A stretch of 64,000 nt of DNA from Brachypodius melanocephalos (Eukaryota; Chordata; Aves; Passeriformes; Pycnonotidae): NCBI GenBank assembly GCA_013398615.1, contig VZSR01001685.1:3448566-3512565 (forward strand). Direction: 5' to 3'. The position numbers and the translations under genes are program-made. Each line of letters begins with the position of its first letter. Within the stretch, counting starts at the first letter, position 1. Below, in pieces: positions 26,430-37,230 of the stretch. Under the pieces are notes generated by a model that was given only the letters and a program-made list of their open reading frames with translations, was not told where the DNA came from and ran no database searches.

Positions 26430-27607
26430 GAATGCATAGTGCTCTCACTTGGGGTGGGTGACAAGCTGAGAGCTTATAGGTAAGGATTACAGAGAGGACA
26501 GGTATGAGTGACACTGCAGAGCCATAGTCCGTCTGCTCAGGAAGAACAAGAGATTGAGGCTTTCCAGAGGCAGCTAAAAGCAGCTTCATGTTTTCAGGAC
26601 CTTGTCCCTGTGGGGAACTTCAACCACCATCTGCTGGAGGGACAGCACAGCATGATTTAAGCCATCCATGGGGTTTTTAGAACACAACAGAGACAACTTC
26701 CTGACCCAAATGATAGATGGGCCAAAAAGGAGAAATTCTCTGGAGGTTCTCATGCTCACAAACACGAGAACCATTCCTTAATGGTTTGCTGGAAATGTGG
26801 AGGTCAAAAGAAAGACTTGACTACAGTGGCCATTAGATTGTGAATTTCAGGATCCTGAGAGGAAGGAGCAAGACAAAAGCAAGATCACAGCACTGGGCTT
26901 CAAAAGGTCAGATTTTGGTCTCTTCAATGGTACATTCCCATGGGATAAAACCTTGGAGCACTCTTGGTGGAAGACAATCATCATCAATCATCAGATCAGG
27001 GAATACTTAAGCAAATTGAATGTATGTAAGTCTGTGTACCCTGACAGGATGCACCCGTTGAGTCCTGAATGAGCTGGAAAATGTCATTGTGAGGAAATTC
27101 TTGGCAATCCTTGAACACTCATGGTTACTAGGAGAAGTGCCTGAAGATGGGAGGAAAGAAAATGTCACTCTGTCTTCAAGAAGCGTGAGAAGGAACCTAC
27201 ATGATTTATTTCAATGCTGGAATGGTGATGAAACAACTAATCCCAGAAAAGAATTTCAATTAAATGAAATACTAGAAAACAGTCAGAAGAACTAAGCATG
27301 GATCCAAGGGAAAGTCATGCTTGACCAGCATGCTGATACCATTCCATGATGAAATGACTGGCTTGACAGGTGAGGAGAGAGCATTGGACATTGCCTTTCA
27401 TAAGGCCTTTGACAGTTTCCACCCCTAATATCTTGATAGACAAGCTGATAAAGTACAGACTGGATAAGCAAGTAGCAAAGTGGGTTGAAAATTGTCTGAG
27501 TGGTTGGTCCCAGAGGGTGGTGTTCAGTGGCACAAGTCCAGCTGGAGGCCAATAACTAGGGATGTACCCCAGGGGCAATACAGTGACTAATCCTCTTCAA
27601 GGTCTTC
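26430..27607 (+). mobile_element. CR1 LINE, 5' segment (ORF2 endonuclease to RT), decayed
   Basis: This is the 5' segment of a chicken-repeat-1 (CR1) non-LTR retrotransposon in sense orientation. The endonuclease region is recognisable by GGGGAACTTCAACCACC near 26615-26631 and CTGCTGGAGGGACAGCAC near 26632-26649. The reverse-transcriptase region follows, including the decayed equivalent of KAFD near 27400-27413 and residues NILIDKLIKYRLDKQVAKW encoded at 27427-27483. CR1 ORF2 normally encodes an endonuclease and a reverse transcriptase; here frameshifts, stops and deletions (for example between 26960 and 27000) make it a pseudogene. The element continues after the inserted LTR at 28289. The last six bases (GTCTTC, 27602-27607) are one copy of the LTR target-site duplication. 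Confidence 0.93.
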
Positions 27608-28034
27608 TGTGGTGGTGTGTTTTCCTTATTGTATGTTCTCTGTTGCCTTTCTGTGGTTTGCTCCAGTGTTCTCCAAGTTGTTAGTTTATTCTAAGTTCCT
27701 CCTCCCTCTCCCTATTGTCCATTAGGCCCTGAACCTGCCTATTTAGGTGTCACTCCTCCCTAATCCCTGCCCCTAATTCTGGAATGTTCCCTGTCAGTCC
27801 TTGGTGTTCCAACCGCTTGCCTAAACTCCTCCTGGACCCTGCCTCCTAATGTTGTCAATCCACAGTCGACCCCGCCTTTAGGTCTAGAAGTTTCCGTGTT
27901 CCTGGACGCCCTATGGTTCTCTCAAGCTGTATCCTCCCCTTGCTTCCCCCCATTGGTTGTAGTTATGTCAGTCCCTCCTCTATCTCCTCCCCTGTACCAT
28001 CCCTATTGGTTGGAGAATTGTACACACTCCCTTG

Positions 28035-28042
28035 TTTAAAAG
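28035..28042 (+). promoter_or_regulatory. TATA-like box of the 27.6-kb LTR
   Basis: TTTAAAAG in the U3 part of the LTR, about 55 bases before its polyadenylation signal. The position fits the usual LTR promoter; activity is inferred, not shown. Confidence 0.5.
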
Positions 28043-28091
28043 ACTGTGCGAAGTGCTCCTTTGGGTTCTTAGTCTCTGACCCTCTCTGGGT

Positions 28092-28097
28092 AATAAA
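28092..28097 (+). terminator. LTR polyadenylation signal AATAAA
   Basis: Canonical AATAAA within GGTAATAAACTACC, in the R region expected from the TATA position. Confidence 0.6.
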
Positions 28098-28288
28098 CTA
28101 CCTTGGGAACCATAGGAAGGACCCCTTCCTGTTCTTTTCCCAGTCTTTGGAGCCGTTCTATCAAGGGCCATAAAGAGCAGGAGCAGCCCTGCTCTGCACC
28201 GCCACTCAGACCACTTGTGGTTTGGGGGCAGCCACTGCTGGCACTGGCTGGAGTAAGGGGCTAGCTGGGGATCTCTCCAGCTGCGTCA

Positions 28289-29225
28289 GTCTTCAATAAT
28301 GGTCTGGATGATGGGACACAGAGTGTGCACCCTCAGCAAGTCTACTGATGACACAAAATTTGGAGGAGTGGTTGACACAATACAGTGTAGCGCTGCCAGA
28401 GGGACCTCCACAAGCCGAACAAATGGGCTGACAGGAGCCTTGTGAAATTCAAGAATGGAAAGTGCTAAGTGCTGCACCTAGGAAGGAACAATTCCACACA
28501 CCAGCAATATGCTGCAGATCCCCCATCTCAAAAGCAGTGTTGCAGAAAAGGACCTGGGTGTCTTTGTGAACACCAAACTTTTTGAACACAAGCCAGCACT
28601 GTGCCCTTCCTGAAAAGATAATTGGCATCCTGGTCTACTTTGGACCAAATATTGCCAGCAGGGTGTGATCCCTTCCTTCTACTCCACTCTAGTGAAGCCA
28701 CACCCACAGTGCTGGGTCCCATTCTGGGCTCTCTAGTACAATAGGGATATGGACCAACTGCAGAGACTCCTGTGAAGGGCCCGGGAAGATGATGAGGACA
28801 CAGGAGCATCTCCGGTAAAACAAAAGGCTGAGAGATCTGGGACTGCTCAATCTGGAGACAAGAATGCTCAGGAGGGTACATATGTCAATATATATATGTG
28901 TATATAAAATATCTGAAATGAAGGTGCAAAGAGGACACAGCCATGTTCTTTGCTGTGGTGACTAGTGACAGGACTCAAGACAATGGATACACACTTTAAC
29001 ACAGGAGGTTTCCTCTGAATATCAGGAGACATTTTTTTACTATGAGCATGACCAAGCACTGCCATAGGTTGCCAGAGAGGCTTTGAAGTCCTGGAGTTAT
29101 TCAAAAGCAGCTTGGACATCATCCTGCATAACTGGCTCTATGTTGTCCCTGTATGAAGGATAGGGTTGGACAGGATGACCTCCAGATGTTCTTACTGATC
29201 TCAATGATCCTGTGATACTCTTTTT
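28289..29225 (+). mobile_element. CR1 LINE, 3' segment to its 3' end
   Basis: Continuation of the CR1 after the LTR. It resumes with CTTCAATAATGGTCTGGATG and CACCCTCAGCAAG, then runs through the region that encodes the C-terminal part of ORF2 and the 3' UTR. The UTR is recognisable by GGTTGCCAGAGAGGCTTTG near 29067-29085 and GGACAGGATGACCTCCAGATG near 29167-29187. It closes with decayed copies of the CR1 terminal octamer (ATGATCCTGTGATACTC near 29204-29220; the consensus is ATTCTATG-like). A small AT-rich insertion or expansion is present near 28882-28915. With the segment at 26430, the copy covers about 2.1 kb of CR1 without the LTR, long for an avian copy since most are short 3' pieces. Confidence 0.92.
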
Positions 29226-29454
29226 CTGAGGAAATGGATCTTTTGCATCATGAATGTGGCAAAAAAATAAAGGATAGGATAGGATTCACCCTGTAGATCC
29301 AAACAAAGCATTTATTCTGTCACTCTGGTGTTCACTGGTTCAGGCACACTTGAAATGGATAAGGTGTTTTTGCTCTGCTTTCCAACAAAGTAACAAATGT
29401 TTAGAAACAAATTCAGTGTCTGGTTCTCAATTTCACAGTCTCATGTTACCCACA
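29226..29454. other. Unassigned spacer between CR1 and LTR pieces
   Basis: About 230 bases with GGATAGGATAGGATT, a small pentamer repeat, near 29269-29283. No other feature seen. Confidence 0.5.
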
Positions 29455-29730
29455 GAATATTCAGAGTAATGGTGTATGTCTTCCCAAGTAGCTGTTACAT
29501 ATGATGGAGCCCTGCTTTCTTGGAAACCGCTAAACATCTGTCTGCCAAATGCAGGTAATTAATGGATCCCTTATTTTGACCTGACTGCAAGTGCAGGTTT
29601 ACTTTCCCTATTCGGTTGTGTTTATATCAACCCACAAGTATACACACTCTTTTACTTTCAGTTCTTTTCCCCATTCCATGCTGTGATGTGAGCTTTGTGG
29701 GGCTTAGTTGCTTAACAGTCTACACGCACG
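29455..29730 (+). mobile_element. ERVL LTR fragment, 3' part (first of two)
   Basis: Matches the R/U5 half of an avian ERVL LTR. GTCTTCCCAAGTAGC and GATGGAGCCCTGCTTTC occur near 29480-29520. They are followed by TTATATCAACCCACAAGT near 29621-29638, a TTTTCCCCATTCCATGCTG block, and GTGGGGCTTAGTTGCTTAAC near 29697-29716 close to its 3' end. The U3 part is missing. Its order of blocks repeats in the fragment directly to the right. Confidence 0.8.
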
Positions 29731-29734
29731 GTTT

Positions 29735-29963
29735 CCCAGATTCCAGAAAGCAGCAGGACATCTGCCAAGCAATGGGAAATGGTGAATTAATTTCTCTTTC
29801 TGCCTTCCTTGTAAGGCAAGTTATGGGGTTTTTTTACTAAACGGGGTTTATGTTGACCCATGAGGGATTTTTTACATTTTATTTTCCCCTGCCTATCCTG
29901 TTGAGGAGGAGTGAGAGCAACTGCATGGACATCTGGCAACTGACCAAGGCAAGCTGCCACAAG
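29735..29963 (+). mobile_element. ERVL LTR fragment, 3' part (second of two)
   Basis: A second, shorter copy of an ERVL LTR 3' region. It contains CAATGGGAAATGGTGAATT near 29769-29787, a decayed TTTATGTTGACCCATGAGGG near 29847-29866, CCCCTGCCTATCCTGTTGAGG, and a tail with GGACATCTGGCAACTGACC near 29927-29945. The tail resembles the CACCTGGCAGCCAGCC end of a different ERVL LTR subfamily, so the two neighbours are probably not a simple recent tandem duplication. Confidence 0.7.
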
Positions 29964-32900
29964 AAATAACATCTCTTAGTCCCTGAAGGCGTTTTTTAAA
30001 GGCAGGCTTACTTTAGCCTCCCAAGATAAGTGGGAGGTGTTTCTCCATACCCGCTTCAAGCCCTTTCTACACTACTGTGCAATATGTTCTTACAGTTTCC
30101 CCTATAATTTACCTGTTGTGCAAGAACATACCATTTCCCATGTTAATCTCGTCACATGTACTAGTTTATTCACTGTTCTATTAAATTCCTCTTTAGAATG
30201 AATGTCTAAAATTTATAGTCACCTAAATAATTTCCTATACCAGTAAAATCCTTTCTTTTTCAAATTCAGACTCTTATTATTTTAAAGCAGTTATTTTAAA
30301 TACAAATTTTATTTCACAGTGTCATGAAGGATTTTTTTTTTAATTCAAGTATTGGCTTCAAAACACATTTTAAGCCTGTATCATGTGGGATTAATTGTGA
30401 TATAAAAGGCTTGTGTACTGCTGGTAGGAAAGATATATGATTATAGAAAATCAAATTAGTAAGATTGTCAGGTCTGAGGAACTTCCTTACCTGTTGTTCT
30501 ATAGGGTTATGTTCAAAAGGAGTCTTTAATAAGCTGATCTCTGAAATACCATGACTGGAGGGCATATTTTCTTAAAGGATTAAATTCTGATTGTTTGGCT
30601 GAAAACATGAGAAAGAGAGATTTGGAAAGGATGGAAAGGCTAGCATTAAAGATCTTTCTTTGACAATTATGTTATCTATAAATCAATAAAAGGTAACAGA
30701 GTTGAAACAAATTTGACTGGTTTTCTGCCATAGCTCTCAAGCTTAAAAAAGGAAAACATTTTTCCTCATTATCTCCTCAAAATATGCCACAGGGTTCTTC
30801 AAAAGATCGTGCCATCGAGACCTCAAACTACAATATCAGAAAAACCATCCCTGAGGAAAAACTTTACTTTTGAGAAAGTATATGACTGAATGCCCTCCTC
30901 TTTATAGATAAAAGTTCGGCAGAAACTTTGGTGATTTCAGATTGAACGAAAGGCCAACTAAATTCTTTTTCTCCAGATATATTTCTTAACTACCTTTCAC
31001 TCACAAAGTGCATTACAATTGTCAAGTGGCTCCAGTCACGCTGTTATGAACTCAAACTTTCATTACATCAAAATGTAAAAAGGTCACAGATGTCATCCTC
31101 TCCTCATGTGTAATCCTAGGAGGAGACCAAGCTCTTCACATTTGTCAATAATGAGTAGTCTCAGTCTGCATACTTTCTCTCAAATTGGAATTTTGTTTTC
31201 CATCTGTAGGGAAATGCAATAATCTGTCTACTAGATAAGAGTGAATGATGTTTGAAAACCTTCTGGAAAGTATTATAACAAGACACCATTTCCTGCAAAT
31301 CTGCATCTGATGATAATGTATTTTATCACATGTTTCATGGCTTAAACATATGTAATGGAAGGGGGGATCATTTGTTTAACCTTGTACATAACATACAGAT
31401 TTTTGAATTACTGTAAATGAAGATTATAAACCAGCATTTATTGGTTCATTTATACAAAACACTATTGTTTCTCCACTAATAACCAGCATCCTAACTTCCA
31501 TAAAAATCTACAGCATACATAGCAAACATCAGTTCAAGTGTGCTCATCTTATTATTATTTTTAATCATCTTTGAATTCTCCTCTCAGTTTTAAAGCTTTC
31601 ATTAAGATCAAAAAATCCTGTTTTCGTAGGAATTATAACTCAATAAATCAGATGTGAATATTTACTTATTTTTAACTTTCAAGACATTTTATAACATTTT
31701 TATTATGTCTGTTCTTAAAGCAAGATTAAAATGTGTCTTACATAGCCTCCTTAATTATGTAGCTGCCTTATTTGTGTAATACACAGTTAACATTAGCACT
31801 TTTACAGGGTATATTTAGCAATAATAATATAAACCACTTGTTTTATATTAAGATTAAGAAGTTGTATTTTTCCTGAGGCCATTCTCAAATTCCTCAAAAT
31901 CTTCATATATCTGTCTAAGACAGATATTTTCTGTCTTCCATTTTTCATTTTCTCTCTTCCATCAGATACAGGATACAGACATAAAAAAACCATTAAAATA
32001 TTTGCTGCACACAGTGTCTTTTTATAAAATCAGGAAGGTTGATTGAGGGAGAGGATTTGTTCGGTGTGTGGGGTTTTTTGTCTGGTTGATTTACATGTAT
32101 CACTCAAGATGCTGTCTGTGGAAAGTAGCATTCTAGAAAATGATAGGAAAAAAATGCTAGAAAATTTCTACTATTAAAAGTAGAAGTTTGTCTCACATGC
32201 AAAATTTATAAAAATATATAAAAAATATAGTTCAGATATTTCATAAGATAAATTAAGTCCATAAATGAAAAAGTAACTCTAAAAAGCAAGGTCATACATT
32301 AAGCTCCTAGGTACATTTCAGGGAACTTCCTGCACCAAATCATAGAAATTAATCTCATTCTATCTCTTCCTGGGCAATTTGGGCATTTGTGCTCTTTTTT
32401 CCTCACCCAAACTGTTAATATTTTTAAAATGGAAAATTCATTCTCTATAACATTGAAAGACTAAATAAATAGAAGTGACATTCTAATTTTTATATTGTTT
32501 CATAGCGTACTAACGCATTCTTCATTAATGAACTGAAATGAAATATGGTGTGTGAACCCCAACAAACCTTAAATTGGTTTTGTCTCTCCTTAAGGACTTT
32601 TAGTTGAGGATCTTAATGAGCATTCTCTCCTTTCACCTGACTCCTTAGATGTCACACATTTTTCATAATGAGCTGTAGCTAATCCAGAAGAGAGACCATG
32701 ACAGAGTGTTGAAAATGAAGTCTGGCTTTCTAAAATATCATAATAAACATGCAAAACTTCATAAATACCAAGTTTCCTCTATGGCTCCATACACACAAAT
32801 CCATCCTGCTTGATACCAACAAGTTTTCCCAGTGCCTTCAGGAAAACCATTGTTCAGAAAAATCTGCATCCCCTTCTAGTAATTTTTGTCAAAAGAGGTT

Positions 32901-33304
32901 CTAATGACAACACCAAGCTGCAGGGGAAAACCTGCCTGTTGGTACCTTCATCACCATATTTTAATGAGAAAATATCAGCCTCCTTGTTGCTTACATGCAA
33001 CCTTCAGAAATATTGAGTTCAAGTACGTTCAACTGGGGAAGGGAAAAAGAGCTACACAATCAATATATTTAATAGCACATAGCTGAGCCATTTAAAATCA
33101 AAATTATGTGGATTGTGTGAGTCTAAATCTTCAAGAGAGACAAGGCGTGTGAATGGTAGCATGTGTCACTAATGTTTGACCCTTTAATGCAGCTTTCTTA
33201 GATCTGGTAAAATATAATGAAGGTTTTACAGGTACCAACCATATCATTATGTTATTCCTAAAATTAAAAAAAAAATAAAATGAAAGATTACATTTATTTA
33301 ATTT
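29964..33304. other. No gene seen; unique AT-rich DNA
   Basis: About 3.3 kb without supportable features. A G/T-rich low-complexity patch lies near 32055-32085. Confidence 0.55.
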
Positions 33305-33460
33305 TATTTGAATCATAGAATAGAATCATAAAAGTTGCAAATGACCTCCAAGATCATCAAATCCAACCTTGACCAATTACCATCATGGCCACTAAACCAT
33401 ATTGCAAAGTGCCACATCTACTCAATTTTTTTAACACTTCTGAAGATGGAAATGATACTT
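33305..33460 (-). mobile_element. CR1 LINE 3' end fragment
   Basis: The minus strand reads as the last 150 bases of an avian CR1. On plus, AATCATAGAATAGAATCATA at 33310-33329 is the complement of the terminal ATTCTATG-type octamers, and CCAAGATCATCAAATCCAACC at 33348-33368 is the complement of the conserved 3' UTR. The region up to about 33450 keeps the GCCACTAAACCATATTGC and GTGCCACATCTACTC blocks. It is truncated at its 5' end, as most CR1 copies are. Confidence 0.92.
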
Positions 33461-35474
33461 TGTATAACATGCATAGGTACAATTTCCTGGATCAACAATT
33501 AAACCTAAAGTTCTATATTCTGCTGCAAAATATCATGTCTGTTCTGTCACCATTATAAGTGTATCAATGAGGAAGTTTTCAAACATGAATTACTTAAATC
33601 AGTTTATTTTCTAGCCCTTTTATAATATTTAGATAATTGAGATATTTCTTGCTATGAAATAGACCTTAACTGTAGCTCTGAGGGCACATTTTAAACCCTA
33701 TTTGTTTAGCAGTTAAATGGCTAGTAGTGAGATATCACAGACCAATAGTTATTCTGAGAATGCTTTTCTTACTATAACTCTTTCAAACAACATCTGTTGC
33801 TGGAAAGAGGAATATGGTTTCATGCTTTGGTTGCATGGCTGAGAACAAATCTGTTTAATTGCATGCAGGATGGAAGCTGTTCTGCACTGGAAACTCAAGT
33901 AATGCTCTATAATTTATCTGTATAGGAGGCTTTTCCATACAGTGGTGACAAAATTAAGCAGCTAAAGTTATTAAGTTATTTTCATGCGGAAACTTTTATA
34001 CCACAGTGAGTACAGTCCTCCCTCTTTCTTTTTTTTTTTTTTTTTGTGATTTATTTTACAGTGTTTCATAAGCAACAAGAGCTAAGCTTAAAAGGCTCAT
34101 TTTTACTTAGATGACACAATTGTTACCTTTGAATATGAGTATTTTATGGCAGTGAAATTAAGGCTTTCTAAAAAACATTTAAACAAAAAAGCTATATCCC
34201 ACCTAACACTAAAGAACTGTGGTCTTAATTCAGTTCATACCTAGGCTACAGCCCAAATGATCTTTTATTTGATTTCAGTTGAAGTAATATTTGATGAACA
34301 TTTTCTTTCATTCCTCGATTAAAACACTGAACCTCCCTCTCAAGTCTTTTTCACTCACCTTTGTGATCACCTAAAATCCCTAATCAAAGGGAACTGTTTT
34401 TGGTTCAGTTGTCATCTTCTTTCCCTGAAATACTTTGTTTCCCACACATCTTTTGGGGTGTATGGGAAATGTCTAGTCAGTGTGTCTGTTACATTTAATT
34501 TTTAGTTAAAATGAAGAATATGCAAAGCTGTTATATCAGAGATATTCCCAAATTTGTTACCTATTAGTCATAACAAGTATGTTTATATGAAACAGAAGTA
34601 AAAGCAATAGAATTCTCTTGTGGGTTTGTTTTAGCACTGCTCACACTATTTAACCAAAAAAAACAGGGAGAATTTCAAACAAAATTATAATCTCAGATTT
34701 TTTTTTTTTTTATTTTGAAGATGTGCAGACTAAAATTAATGCAGTACAACCTCCACTTCCCAAAATAAGAATATACAGCAGGTAAGGAAGCTAAAAAAGT
34801 AAGACTATACAGCAGATAAAGAAAAATTGTGCGGGAGAGGAGGGAGGGTGGTGAGGGGAGGATGGCACTGTCGCTTTTTATTTATTTGTTCATTTGGTTT
34901 AAACTCAGAAACTTTGAAAGCCCTCTATAGCATCAGAGGAGATCCAACAAATTTTACTATTAACATTGCTCAAAATATTTTACATAACTTTTTGAAATGT
35001 AATCAACGTTTCATAAATCATAAATATCAATTGACGTTTCCCTATATATGACTCCTACTATTTGCTTATGGCTGAGTAAATGAGTGAAAATCAGAAAGAA
35101 CAGTAAAACTGACAGAGATTGAGACCCTTCACTCATACGCACTGGCATGTTACATTCTTTACCTATGCCACTATGCTTTTGCTGGTTCCCAGTGGGGTGG
35201 GAAAACAGCTCTTTGCATCACTCCCCATGCTCTGTGCACTCTCAAATAATGCCTCGCTCCTCTTTGGGGTAGAAAACCCAACCAACACCAGGCTAGGAAG
35301 CTTTCCAACAGCCTAGAAGTACAAATGACTGGTAGGAATAACTGACCTTAAATGGTGAGGTATATTTCCCAACAGTGCCTAATTTATAGGCAGGGGAGCC
35401 TCAATGTGTCTTGTGCAATTACTTAAGGAGAAAAGGTTGGTTTCAAATACGGGGCAGATTTAGCCCCTTAGGTA
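33461..35474. other. No gene seen; T-runs and unique DNA
   Basis: AT-rich DNA with T-runs near 34029-34045 and 34699-34712. No supportable gene. A 65-codon frame at 35119-35316 is GC-richer but has no recognised motif. Confidence 0.55.
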
Positions 35475-35480
35475 CCCTCA

Positions 35481-35786
35481 TGTTGCGATAGGACACAAAG
35501 GAGCAAGACTGCACTCTGTCCAGTTCAGACAAAAAAAGGAATTATTTTATTAATATCTGACTCCAATATATAGATTTCTAAAAAAGCCAAGAGATTGGAT
35601 GATGGAGTTGCCACCTCTCCAACCTCATTGGTGAAAATCACAGTCACTCATGTAACTCCTCCTCGACAAGAAATGAGTAAACGAGATAGAAACAAGTTCT
35701 AAAAATATACATTGTTTACATGGAAGTCCATGAGAACTTCACTGCAGTAATGCAAACATCACAAGGCAAGGAAACACAGGGTGACA
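35481..35786 (-). mobile_element. ERVK-type solo LTR, 306 bp
   Basis: On plus, the block begins TGTTGCGATAGG and ends GTGACA. It is flanked by CCCTCA on both sides (35475-35480 and 35787-35792), a perfect 6-bp target-site duplication. Read on minus it starts TGTCACCCTG and ends CGCAACA, so both ends have the TG...CA form. AATAAA is the complement of 35546-35551, preceded by a TATATA-containing stretch at 35563-35574, which sets the orientation. A TTTTTTTGTCTGAACTGG pre-end region follows. No internal retroviral sequence is present. The short length and clean duplication define a compact class II (ERVK-like) solo LTR. Confidence 0.92.
35546..35551 (-). terminator. LTR polyadenylation signal AATAAA (minus)
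   Basis: Complement of TTTATT. It lies about 20 bases downstream, in the minus direction, of a TATA-like element, so R would be short. Confidence 0.5.
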
Positions 35787-35792
35787 CCCTCA

Positions 35793-37181
35793 CTCATCTG
35801 CTTTTATCCAAGTGGATCCTGGTCTACATCTAGGCAACAGTTATCCATCACATCCTACATCTGTCACATCACAAGATAACGATGACAATGAGACCCAAGG
35901 GACAGAACAGTGTGTGAAGTCAGTGGAAAGGTTCCTAGGAATCACCTAGAGAAAGGAAATGTTTATTGTCATTCCCAGATGAAAAAAAGATTTGTTAGTG
36001 TTATTTTTTCTTTTTAATACCTTTTGCAGAACACTAGTAAAAATGGCACTCTTTGTTGTCAGTATCCAGAGTTTCATATCTGCAATATAAAGTTTGAAAA
36101 GTATTTTATCACTGAAAGAGTTGAAATGAAGTATGTTCCTATTTCTTAAAGCTAGATATAACTGTTAATGAAAATTACAAGACACTTTAGTGTGATAAAT
36201 AATACATGACAAGGTGTGTGTTGCTGTGAGATAATGCTCATCTCAGAGGCATGGTGACATATGCCTTGGAGTGTCTTAGTGCAATTATAAAATGGCTCAG
36301 AGTTAGATTTTTAAAAAGAATATTCACATGTTCATAGCTGTTCCAGAAGAGAAACATGACTAATTTGTAACTATAATGATTACTGACAGATTTAGGAAGG
36401 GAAATAATAATGTTGGTTTAATATTCTTATAATTTTTGTAATTTTCTGACACAGGCATTACAGTTATTGTTCTATGATACTGGAGTCCTGCCAAGGTCTC
36501 TGTTATGACAGTCTTAAACAGCACTGTAGCTGGTATCAGCAATCTGTAGTGAAATGTTTCCTACCAGCAAAAATATTGAATTAACTGATTCTGAATTTCT
36601 TCCAATTGGGCAGTCACAGTTTGATTTTCATGTTTTCATCACCTTTGACCGACCCCACATTTAATTCATGATTTCACAAAGGGCAGTGACAGGAGCCCCA
36701 AACTTGGGGGTATTAGGGTATATGAGAAAGGGAAATTTTGTTCCTTGAAAACTCTAATCTCCACTTAGTATAGTTAGGAGGTTAGGTTTGCCTTCTTGAA
36801 AAAATGTGTAAGCAAAACCAGGTGGAAACACATGGCAGAGAATTAACCCTCCCTCCCCTCCTTCTCCTCTCTTTGCACCCCAGGGACTGCTGGGCTGATA
36901 AGGAGCCAGTACTGAAAATCTGTTCCCAACGTGGTCTGGAAGTATTGCTGCAGTCACACCTCCAATTCTCAAATGAGGCCTCCAAATAGAGGCAAAATTA
37001 CTATGTATTAGAATGCTAGATACAAAATGCTGCACATATTAGCAAGACTTTTTAATTATAATATCCACCATGATTGCTTGTCCATGTTCTAGGATGCCCC
37101 ATTCTGCTTTCCTTTGCAGCACAAATATATTTATGTATATATAAATAATAGCTATACCAGTGTAGATGTTTCTCACTTATT
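35793..37181. other. No gene seen; one GC-richer patch
   Basis: Unique DNA. The 36800-36990 patch is GC-richer, with short frames open on both strands. None is recognised, and the symmetric openness speaks for chance. Confidence 0.5.
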
Positions 37182-37230
37182 AAAAAAAAAAAAACAAATA
37201 AACAAACAAAAAAACACCAAAAACACTAAA
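37182..37230 (+). repeat. A-run grading into (AAAC)n
   Basis: Thirteen A, then AAAT, AAAC and further A-runs with single C interruptions. Same low-complexity class as at 7168. Confidence 0.9.

Larger units (their letters stand above)
27608..28288 (+). mobile_element. ERVK-type solo LTR, 681 bp, nested in CR1
   Basis: The block begins TGTGGTGG, ends TGCGTCA, and is flanked on both sides by GTCTTC (27602-27607 and 28289-28294). TG...CA ends with a 6-bp duplication are the mark of class II (ERVK-like) integration. Removing the block and one duplication copy joins the CR1 sequence without a gap, which proves insertion into an existing CR1. A TATA-like TTTAAAAG lies at 28035-28042 and AATAAA at 28092-28097, so U3, R and U5 run left to right. 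There is no internal gag, pol or env sequence, so it is a solo LTR. The intact duplication and sharp ends suggest a fairly young insertion compared with the CR1. Confidence 0.94.

Noticed and set aside
28528..28881. 117-codon minus-strand frame
   Set aside because: Antisense to the CR1 ORF2/3' UTR segment.
35119..35316. 65-codon GC-richer frame just upstream of the compact LTR
   Set aside because: No start context, motif or splice signals.
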